Source: Catonia carolina (lineage: Eukaryota > Arthropoda > Insecta > Hemiptera > Achilidae). Taken from it: 64,000 nucleotides of DNA. The stretch covers positions 22,107,506 through 22,171,505 of the forward strand of contig JAQMRL010000006.1 in assembly GCA_035578175.1 (NCBI GenBank). The letters run 5' to 3'. Positions 36,101-48,100 of the stretch are shown here, piece after piece. Both the position numbers and the translations under genes were made by a program. Numbering within the stretch: position 1 is the first letter of the stretch; every line of letters starts with the position of its first letter. Under the pieces are notes generated by a model. That model searched no databases. It saw nothing but the letters and a program-made list of their open reading frames with translations, and was not told where the DNA came from.

Positions 36101-39100
36101 ACTTTACGAAGAAGTTATTAGAAAGCTTGTCCATAGATAAGACACATGCCTCCATCATCAAAGTGATTATGTCAAAAAGTATACATCAATGCAAGTAACT
36201 TATAGTAAGTTGACTCAGGCATTCAGCTTTGGAATAATGTATTCCTAAATTCATTACTGCACACAGATGACACTGTTATTATTTTTGACACAGAAGACAA
36301 GCTCCAATATGCCATTTATAAGTTACACAACATTAGCACAGAGTTTGGCATGAGAATATCAGCGCAAAAATCAAAGGTTATGGCATTCAAGGGAAGATGG
36401 CTGGTTCACGCAAAAATTATACTGGGCAACCGAACTATAGAACAAGTTCAAGATTTAAAATACTTAGGATGCAGGATTTCTTATGACAAAGACGATGACG
36501 TGAGTGAAAAACTGGCAAAATTAAGCGCTTTATGTGGTTCTATTCGCAGGACAATGGGAAAGGAAACGAGACAGGACACCCAAATGAAATTTTATAGAGC
36601 AATGGCTTTACCACTCATAACATATGCGAGTGAAACATGGGTGTCATTACAGAGAAGTGAATCTTGTATCCAGGCTGCTGAAATGAGATTTTTGTAGGGA
36701 GTCAAAGGTTGTACCTGGTTGGATAAAGTACGTAATGAAGCTATCCGCGCAGAGTTAAATGTTCAGTCACAGTTGGAAACTTTAAGCATATATAAGAGTA
36801 ACTGGTCTAATCATTTACTTCGCATGCCAGCTCACAGACTTCCTCTGCGAGCATGGAAATATGAACCTAGAGGGAAGCAAGGCTTGGGAAAATCTAAAAT
36901 GGGATGGATGCCGTAACAGGCCATTGAGCCTAATCCTTGAAAGATGATGATGATGATGACAATGAAATTATAGCAATAAACATATTTTTTCTACATTCAC
37001 TTGTCGTATATTTTTTTTACATTCATCGATTATCGTAGTTTGAAGAAAAAAACGATCATCATAAACAACAATGTAAGATAACACGTGATGGTCAAACAGG
37101 TCTGTTTGACCATTTTTTCATTACGAACTGTAGTAAACCTGGTTACTATAGCAATCTAACATAATAGAAAAGTCACATAGAATTCACTGGTCCTCCCCTT
37201 TTACCCCTCAGAGACACACTTGTCAGCAATGGGAACAATTAATGAACCGGCACAAATTCAAACTACTTGAACTATTATCAGTTACGGATGAATAATCAAA
37301 GTTAATGAACATAATATCGATGAACAACAACAATTAACAATGAAAAAACAATGAGAATACAACAATGGTTAATAAAGGAGATTAATGTTCTCAAAAAAGT
37401 TACATAATAGACATGTATTGACTGTTTGGGGCAGTCCGTAGGAGTGATTCAGTCTTATCCCCAAAACCACCACCACCGAACCTGTTAATACCCAATTTCA
37501 ATTGGTGGGGATAAAGCTTCACCCCACCACGTTTCACATATATTCTACAGGATATTACTTTATTAATGGAACAGGAACATTAAAATAACTAAATTGTATT
37601 AAGGTATTTTTATGAATCCACATATAAAATTAATTTTGTTAAATAATCATCTTACCATAATATATCATTGTCTGACCATTTTTGTCTAAAAAAGTAAAAG
37701 AGGTAAATAAAATTAACACTATAAATTGGATAATTTTGTTTTATGAATAAATATTGACAAGGTCAGCAAAAATTATTATATTCCCTCTTCTTAGTGTTGA
37801 ATCAGTTTTTGAAGATTGGCAACAACACTGAAAAACCTCTCTCTCGTGAACTACCATCAAAAAAATGTGTTCACAATGTTCGTATAGTCACTAGTGTTCT
37901 TCAACCTTGAGCATTTCCTTCATACAGGTCTGTAACTACTCTCAACTTTTCCTTCGAGAAAAAGCCTGAAAAGCTCATGCTATCACCCCTTTATGGAAGA
38001 GCAAGGTAGGCACTTTACTACTGGTTATTCCATTACTCAGTCCAATCATAAATTTATGACAGTTACAAAATGAATTTGCAGGGAGTTTACCCATGCGTAT
38101 AAAAGTTCTAGCTAGAGTACCAGGTGAAGTTATATTTGGATAAAAAAATTACGTTAATTTCTTTGGCATATAATACTCACTGAATTACAATGAAATATAA
38201 TTTCTCAAAAAGTCTTAAGACTAATTCTATAAGTTGAAGCACTTATAATAGAAGTTAAAAACAATAATAATACGTTTAATTTGATTTAAAAATTTTTCAA
38301 GGGCTTGCCAAATAACATAAAAATATTAACATCACATATTTTTCATCAACAAAACATTATCTATCATTAACTTTTAAAAAATACTTTTCCATTTGAAAAA
38401 GTTATAAATTATTGTCTTATTACATAACTAATTTAAAAAATCTTAACGACATACCAGAGTCTATACCCCAATGAACTAAAGACTGCAGGTGAGATCTAGC
38501 CAATAACAGCCAAGGTCCGATGTGAGGTTGCCCCTTCGCTAAGTCACACTCTGTTCCACCGAACTCCAGCTGACTTTTTGTTAGGCTGTTATCCACAGCG
38601 GGACCACAACATGACAACACTGGATATGATTAAAGAAAGTGGATTGGCTCTGCGTTGTGATCTATGTCACTATGCTCCGTCTTCATCTGCAGTCTCTAGT
38701 TCGTTAAGGTATAGGCTCATTTTAATATAAATATGGCTATCCATAAAAAGAGCGAGTACAAATGTATCACTTATCAAACTATGGTAGACGTCGAACAAAA
38801 TGCAATAAAACTAGTTCACGAGATTGGGTTTTTATGGTGAATAAATTGTAGTATGTTATACATTTGTACTTCTCGAGGATTTTCTTTTTTTTCTGATTTA
38901 TTTTAAAACACTCCAAAAGGCTACAAATTCTGTTTAGCAATTAAAAAAAAAAATCACTTACCAGTTCTAGTACGATGAGCGGAGCTAACAGAGACTTTTC
39001 TCCACCTGGTCATTTTTTGATTGCTAGTACGCCCATTGACAGAACACAAGAGACATTCACTACGATTGTGGCGTCGTTTAATAGGTGGTTCTAAATCAAC

Positions 39101-42100
39101 TCCAGACCCAATACCACTGGTTGTAGTCCCACCACCTCCTCTCCCACCTGTATATGTACCAGTATCGGTTTCCGATTCTGCTGAACTAATATTTTCTGCA
39201 CCTATATTTAACCAACAGATTTCTAATTAGTACTAGTAATTAGATAACTCCAAATACATTATATAAATAATTTATACTAGCTATTTCAACTCGTTCAATA
39301 AATTACAATATAAATGAAATTTATCACCTTACCTTTGGTTGCTTTTTAAGTTTAAAAAACTTACGCATGTTTGGGTGGTACCACCTTCTTCATAGCATAT
39401 TATTAAAATTAAAAATTAAAATTCAGAACGGTGTTTCCATTCAGTCATTTAGGTTAAAAAGTTTTAAAAAGAGTTTTAATCTAAATGACTGAATGGTAAA
39501 ACCGTTCTGAATTTTAATTTTTAATTTTCATAATATGCTCTGAAGAATGTGGTACCACCCAAACACGTGTAAGTTTTTTAAACTTAAAAAGCAATCGAAG
39601 GTAAGGTGATAAATTTCATTTATACAGTAATTTATATTAATGGTTGGCTGGATGCATTTCAAAAATTTATTAATAAATTTATTCTATAAATTACCCCATC
39701 CTTCCATTTTTAAACAACAAATAGGTCTCTCCCTTAAATAAATTTTAGGAGTTTGCCTATAAAGTATTTCTGTGGCATAGCTGATTTCCTTCCTGGTATG
39801 TTAGCCTAAAATTGTGTTTTAGGAACCAGCCCAAGTTTATATTCAGTTTCTAATACAATATCTAATTTTTATATAATTATCTATAGTTTTTCGACAGTGA
39901 TTTTTTATTTATTTCAATTAAAAAATATTCATACGTTGGTATTGATTCCTTACCTGTGCCTGTTACAGAGGTGTCATAGGTCACGCTAGTTCTTGAAACA
40001 TCCTTGCTTGCCATTGCTACTAACGCTGCAGTCAATCTTGCTACTGAATTTGGTTCATCATCATTAGGAAATAATTCTGCTAGCCTCTGAGGTAAACAGA
40101 TACCGATGTACCTTGAGCCATTCCATGCATTCTTATCATCTATTAAGAAATAAACAATAATTAACAAACCATAAATTTTCACGTAGATCTGAACAACTTT
40201 TGTACGGACAAAATTACATAGTATGGAGTAACAATTCAGTACAGATTTTGAACAACTTCAAAAACCATATTATGTAATAAAGTTATATTTTTATAAAAAT
40301 TCAAATCAGTTACAAGAAATAATTTTTGTACGGTTTAGAGAATAATTTACTGTTATCTTGTACAAATGCCAAAAATAAAAGTTGAAGGTTGTAATTTTCT
40401 ACTATTTTGGTCACATACACTTTTGTCGTAAAATCCAAATTTAAGACCGCAATCTTTACAAAAAAAATTTACTAAGACAGCACAGCCCCATGAACTTAAG
40501 CAGAGGAGCCACTTACCCTATCTTATAGAACACAAAAGATATAGTAAATGAGGCGTTTTTGAGAAAATTTGCAGAACCTGAAAAATTGCACAAATAAACT
40601 TCTACTTCCCGTTGACCAATTTTGAAGAAAATGTTTGTACAAAGTTGTGGTACCTAACTTAAGTTTAAAGTTTTTATTCGGTACAATATTCCATTCTTGA
40701 GATATTTTGTTCGCACACATACACACGAATCAGTAAAAACAGGTTTTTTGAGTTCAGGAAGCCAGAAAACATGTATTTCCTGTGACACTCGACATGAAAA
40801 CAATACCTTCCTTCCCTAGATTTCATATAGGGCAAGAATAAGAAATATTTTTGTTGAAACTTCTATACTGAAATTTTTTTACAGCATATTATTTATACTA
40901 TTCTGTATATTTTTTAGTAGCAACCTGCGACTTTTTAAAACATAACTTACTGAAATTATATTAATCTTTTCCAAGAAAAAATATTCTAAGCAATTATAAA
41001 AATAATTCTTTTTTGTTATTTTAATAAAAATGTACAATTACCTGGTGAAGGATCATCAGTAGGAGTGCAGGCAATATTACTCCGGCTACTTTGGTATGGT
41101 AAAGTTGGAGGTTGTCCAACTTCTAACAGGAAATGGTTGAGTTTCACACCATGAGCTTCAAACTCTGACATCCTACCGATAGAGATAACCAATTTTGAAT
41201 GCAAGAAATGAAAACATTTTAAACATATTATGAACATAATTGCAACAAGCATAGTGGACTCATGCGAAAAAATTCGCACAATGGTCTTGGGTTGAGTTTC
41301 AAACTCCTATCACTAAATAAATGATTTATGTTAACAACAAAACTAACCGTTCTCAGAAGAATGGTGAGTAACAACTAAAGCATGGTAGTACGATAGTTTC
41401 ATCCTGAAAAGGATGGTTTTAAACTAAAACTTTAAATAAAACAATGTTAACACAATATCTAATACCCACTGAGTGTGTTGAGAGATGAGAAAAGACATGA
41501 CAAAGATTGTTTATTACATAATCAATTTGTTATTGACACGTTTAGCTCAGAGGTTGGAATCACAGATGTGCTGCTATGCCAACGTGCCATTGCAGTGAGG
41601 ACATGCCATGATGCTTCAAGATGTCAATCCACCATGCGAACAATCTTATTTATTTGTTTAACAATTCATCAACTAAATATAGTACAGTATTAAATGCGTT
41701 TTTTCGTTTGTTGCATGATTATAAAAAGTAAAAACCGTTATTATTGCACAACGTACAGTACGTAAGAAATTCGTTGCATAGAGGTCACGAGTACACTTTT
41801 GATTACTTTTGATTACTTTTGAGTAATAATTAAACTATTTTTATGTAAAAATGTATTATTCTTACCTTTTCTTGGTAAAAAGAAGTCAGTAGGAACAGAG
41901 AAATTTGTGGAATAAATGATATAATTAATTTATTGTAATGATATAATTGCACCACACTGGGGAAGGTCTGAATTGACTACACTTTTAAAATCCATTCAAA
42001 AATTCCTTAAAGTGTGTAACAAAAGACAACCTTCACTGTAGCGCTTGTAGAATTGGTTTGAATGCCTGAATAACATTTACTAACACTGCCCATTTGCTAA

Positions 42101-45100
42101 CGATTGAATAAAAGCTGTAGAAACATAGTAGGGTATGTAACACTATTTGCAGGTGCCGTCCCTGGGAAGAGCCTTGATCTGACGCGACTTGCGTCAGCCA
42201 TCCTCAATGTGTTAAAATAACAAAGGGCCACCTCCGTGGGGTAATGACTAGTGCCTTAGCCTACAAAGCAGACGATCCCGGGTTCGATTCCCGGCTAGAG
42301 TCTGGAAGTTTTAACATGATAAAACCCAACGTTACAGTATCAAAACCCACAATAGTCACTAATAACCAAGCTGTTGATGCGACTTTAAATAAACAAAAAA
42401 CAAGCAAAATAACAACATTTGTTTTTTTATTCATCTTCCTCACTTTATAAAAAGGGTGGAGTTAGTTTTAATCTTGGATATCTAGATTTTTACTGAGGAA
42501 AATGGATAAATATAAAAAATCCCTCAGAAGGAATTAGTCAAAAATTAAGTTTCATGGTTTGACTTGCATAAATAATTGTAACATTAAATCTTAAAGTAAG
42601 TTAATAAAAATTATACTTACAATGGTTTGTTTTCAGAATGTCTTGGTCGAACTAAAGGAGACATCTGGCGTAAATCTTGGAATGTAATGAGCTCTATTGG
42701 TGAGAGTGGGGATAAAGCAGGGGCAGGAGCAGGTAAAGGTCGACGACCTCTATGGAGTGATTTTAGAGTGGCATAGCCCATTGCATCCTGATGGCTAAGA
42801 AGTCTAGAAATGCCTGAAAACACAATAGAAAATTTAATAAAGAATATTTTTTAAAGTAAACTAAACATATGTACGGCGCTCTATTAACCCTCCTACGACT
42901 GATTGGTTTTACAATATTAACTCTTCAAACACTAATTCTGAGATCACACCGACAGACTTGGCTTTTTTTATCCATCTTTTATACAAAAAATTAGAAATTT
43001 TTATGAGAAGTTAAGAAAACTTCGAGAGATGTTTTAAAAAAGACAAACATGACACTCCTTTTTTTTACACCAGTTACAGCGAATTTATGAAAAATTTGTT
43101 ATAATTTACGCAAAGTTGCATGTTTTTGTCAAAATTTGGCAAAAAATAAATTTTATTTTTATTTATTTTATAGTCTGGTATTATAGAAAAATGTCTAGCG
43201 AAAAATTTTATATATTAAACGCTCTTGCTTACCACACTATACGACTATAAAAGAGGAAACACAATAATATAATTTTAAGCGGCTCATGGCCTAATTTATC
43301 CTAATTACCTAACAATTATTCATGGTTCAATAAATTAGTTCACTAAGAAACGGAGACAGGGTCAAATTAAGTTCTAAATTCAATAGTAAATAGTTTTAAT
43401 AAGACACCTCACTATGTGAAATAGGCACTTCTCACAACTGATTTATACTGAAAAAAGGAAAAATAATATTTTTGCTTACTCTGCCTCCTTGATGTGCTAC
43501 CACTATTTGTGACACTAAAAGCAGATTTTCTTCCATGACTCTGACCTTGTCCAACAACAGCCACAACATTTCTTCCTTTAAGACCAGTGACTGATGTTGC
43601 TTGGGAACCAGCACTTGGAATTGGACTCAATGTTTGTACCCTGTCACTGTGTCATAACAAAAAAAATCTGGTGTTAAACACTCCCACGATTATCTCTTGG
43701 CAATGTAAATAAAGCAAAATACAACCTATGTTTAATTATGAGTAAACAATATAAAATGGGTGAATGACGCTAAATGAAAATCAATACAAAAAACTTAAAA
43801 ATACAAAAAATCCTCCTGGATCCTTTCCCTACCTACGCTAATCCAACTACCACTTCACTTGTCCCGTTCCATTTCAATCTCTCAACTGATAACATGTCTC
43901 TTACTGGACTATCAAAGTGCCTTCGATTCACTACACCACAATGTCGTAAATTTGTTTGTATCATTCTCAGCCGTTTATGTCGATTTATGTTATCATTCTT
44001 ATTGTGTACATATAAATATTATTTAGAGTGTACCTGCAGTGTTTGAGCGTACTCACTAACGATAACCACTTCCAGACTTCTAGTGATGAAGCAGAGCATC
44101 TACTCAAACTACCAACAAATTTAGTGTGTGATCAACAAGTTACACTGCTTATATTGTTTTAGTTTAGTAAGAGGCATTGTTCCCAAGTGTTTTCCTGTTC
44201 GTCTTACGCGATACCAATTAACATCTTTCAAATACTCTATAGTCGTATCGTTTCTGCCCTTACACCAAAACAGGGTGATGGTTCTCCGAAAACCTATTAT
44301 TTTGATTGGTCTAAATGCTATCTTTACGACAAACTCATTACAAGCCCCAACATCTTAGGTCTATTTTTATTGTAATTTTATTTTACAACATTTTTATTTT
44401 ATTTTACAAATACTTCTTTTTTACAGAAAAAGTGGTTTTGTTTACTAATAAATATTTTATTTTCTGATTATGTTTTACTACTAATAATTAAATTTAATAA
44501 AAAAAAGGAAATTTAGAGCTTTAAATCAATGCTGTTTTACTATGAGTTTTGAAAAAAGCTAAAACTGCCCAGGATCTGGTGTTATTACTTCATGAAAAAC
44601 TGTAGACTCCAGTGAGTTAATAATCATAAATAAACTGTAATATTAGATAATTACTTTTTCATCTGTAAATAACTTTTACAGAAAGATAGTCTGTTAGTTT
44701 TTTCTTATATAGGGCCTTCCTGCCTTTAGATGTTTCTGGAAGCTCTTTTTGCAGCTCACATTCTCCCACTGTAGGCTTTTCTCTTTTCTTCCGTCTTACT
44801 TGGAGTTAGTATAATAAATAATAAACACAATTTTCTTTGACGTTACAATTTCTGGTTTACGTATTAATAAATCATGTTTCCTTGTTCCTAATCTGGGTTT
44901 TAAACTAAATAAAATTAAAAAAATATATCGTAGAAGATTGATTTTTTACTTTTGTAATAGATTTCCCCGTGGGAGTTGCTGGTCTCCTATCGGGCGCCTC
45001 CCCAGGTGGCGGATCGGGGGATGCCTCCTAGATATAGGTGGTACCGGGGAAATCAAATACCCGGGGTGGACCAAAACCAGCACAAAAACTGCTGCCTTGC

Positions 45101-48100
45101 AGATGGGCTTCAATGGAACTCCAAAGGCTAAGGGAACAAATCCCCTACAGAAAATGAGCTGCTGCCTTGCAGGTGGGTATTGGGAGTACCAAAGGCTAGG
45201 GAAGAGCACCTGAACAAAGCACCTGGTCCTCCAGGTTGGGGGTTGGGCCAACAACCCACCTCATAAAAATTTTCCGTTACGAATCACCAACAAACAGCCT
45301 CGGAAATCGGACGGAATAATCGGATAATGAACAGGAATTGCCCAAAAAAACTGAGATTTGGTACACGGAACGTAAGAAGCCTAGCGATACCTGGAGCTAG
45401 CGACGTCCTAGCCCAGGAGCTGGAAAAATACAACATGGATGTAGTAGCCCTGCAAGAAACAAGGTGGCCCTTGGCAGGAAGGATAAATGCCAGGAAATAT
45501 TTCATATATTACAGTGGCTGTGAAGAAGATAGATACTATGGGGGAGTAGGATTTGCCGTAAATAAGAGAATAGCAGATGCTGTGATTGGTTTTGAAGCCA
45601 AAGGTGAAAGAATGTGCAATATTAGGCTTAGAGGAAAATTTAAAAATATTTCTATTATAAGTGTACATGCGCCCACAGAGGAAGCAGAAGATGATGAAAA
45701 GGAACATTTTTACGAGCTTCTAGAAGAACAGGTGGAAAAGTTACCTAGCTTTGATATAAAAATGATTTTAGGAGATGCTAATGCCAAAGTAGGTAGGGAG
45801 GACGTGTGGAAACCAGCTATTGGGAGGGAGAGCCTGCATGAGGAATCTAATGACAATGGTACTCGACTTACAAGTTTTGCGTTAGCAAACAACCTAAAAA
45901 TATCCAGTACCATGAGTACCATGTTCCCAAGGAAGGACATACATAAATACACATGGACATCTCCAGACGGGTCTACAAGAAACCAAATTGATCATGTTCT
46001 GGTAGATCAACGTCATAAGAGTAGCATAACAGATGTAAGAAGTGTAAAGGGAGCAGAATGTGGAACTGACCATTCATTGGTTCTGGTGAAGGTAACCCAA
46101 AAAATTGCGATCCAGAAAAGAAAGGAGGAAAGAAGTGGCGCAGATATAGACGTTAGAAAGCTGGAGGACAAACAATTGAGTAGAGAATTTGAGGTGAAAC
46201 TGGAAAATAGATTTCAAATTTTGCAGGATATCCAAATAGAAGAGAATGACATAAACAGTAAGTGGAACAACTTCAAGAAAAATATAATAGAAACAGCCAA
46301 AGAAATTTGTGGTGAAAAGAAAAGAGTGAAAAAGAAACCCTGGTTTGATGGAGAGTGTGAGCAGAGGATAACGGAACGAAAAGAAAGGAAAAGGATCTGG
46401 ATGAATAGTGATACAACAGAGAATAAAGATAGGTACATGGAATCAAATAGAGAAACGAACAAGATGCTAAGAAGGAAAAAGAGAATGTACTTAAATAACT
46501 TAATCGATAAAGCAGAACAAGAATGTTCAACAAACAATGCATGGGACTTTTATAGAAAAGTAAGGTTTTTTAAGAAAGGATTCACACCAAATCCGTATGG
46601 TGTCAAGGATAAAGAGGGAGTTGTATTAACTAAAAACCAGAAAGTCCTTGAAAAATGGAGAGAATATTTTTATGAATCGTTTAACGTGGAAGATGTGGAC
46701 AATGCATTACACGAAAGCAATGAAGAGACTTACTATAATGTACAACCAGACGTAGACGTACCTTCCAGGGAAGAAGTTGAAGCTGCAGTCAAAGCTCTTA
46801 AAAACAATAAAGCTCCTGGGAAGGACGAAATTTCAGCAGAGTTACTAAAGAAGGGAGGAGATGTAATAATAGAGGAGATGTGGGAATTAATAAGGATAAT
46901 ATGGGAAAAAGAAAAAATGTCAAGTGAATGGCAGGAGGCAATAGTTGTTCCCATACACAAAAAAGGAGAGAAAGAGGAATGTGGCAACTTAAGAGGAATC
47001 TCTCTCCTCGGCAATCCCTATAAAGTTGTATCTAAAATAGTCCTGAATCGTATTGAGAAATACGCAAATGAAATAATCCTAGAACATCAAGCAGGTTTTA
47101 TGAAAGGCAGGTCCACAACAAATCAAATATTTATCCTCAAAGAAATCGTATCAAAGTACTGGGAATTCAATAAGGAATTTTTTGCTCTATTTATTGGCTT
47201 TCAAAAAGCTTACGATAGCATAGACAGGGAAAGATTGTGGATGAAGATGGAGAAGTTTGGAATTCCAAAAAAACTCGTAAACCTGGCCAGGTCAAGCATA
47301 GCAGAAGCCTCGTGCTCGGTAAGAGTAAATGGGCAAGTCTCTGAGTCCTTTAGGATAAATTCAGGAGTAAGACAGGGAGATGGGCTCTCCCCAATTCTCT
47401 TTAATTTGGCCATAGAAGAAGCACTCCAAAAGGTGGCAAATAGGAATGAGGGCATAAAAATTGGATCGGGAATCAACACACTAGCATTTGCTGACGATGT
47501 GGTAATTGTCGCAGAAAAGGTAGATGACTTACGTCAGTTAGCAAGAGTGTTTATGGAGGAAGCAGGAAGAATGGGATTGAAGGTAAACAACACAAAGACG
47601 AAGTATATGCATTTCACTAGAAATCGAGTTAACAGAGACCAAGGTCCTCTCCAAGTGAACGGTCAATATTTTGAAAAAGTGGACTCTTTTAAGTATCTAG
47701 GCGTCGTCATTTCTGAACAAAATACAGAAGTGACAGAAATACAAAATAGGCTAAATCTTGCAAACAGATGTTTCCACGCATGCAACAAACTTATGTATTC
47801 AAAATTGTTATCACGTACAACAAAAATTAAAATTTATAGAACAATTATTAGTCCAATATTGCTCTATGGAGCGGAGACATGGAAATTAGAAAAAAGAGAG
47901 GAAAGGAAATTGATTGTATTTGAAAACAAGATCCTTAGAAAAATTTACGGACCTGTAAACGAGGGAGGAGAGTGGAGGAAAAGACACAACAGAGAACTTA
48001 GAGACCTTTATAGGGAGCCAGATGTGGTGTGTGAGTTCAAGTGTAGAAGAATTAGATGGGCTGGGCATGTTTTAAGAAGGAAAGAGGACAGTAATCTTAA

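Noticed and set aside
42244..42300. tRNA gene at 42.2 kb (also at 17.8 and 55.7 kb)
   Set aside because: Box A and B are present, but there is no cloverleaf, the sequence continues into a shared SINE tail, and the element has a target duplication.
44938..45213. 91-codon plus-strand ORF (and its antisense) before the RTE ORF
   Set aside because: It lies in the RTE 5' leader, starts outside the element, and shows no nucleic-acid-binding motif expected of an ORF1.
46214..46542. Minus-strand ORFs inside the RTE element
   Set aside because: Hydrophobic shadow frames of the Lys/Glu-rich reverse-transcriptase linker.
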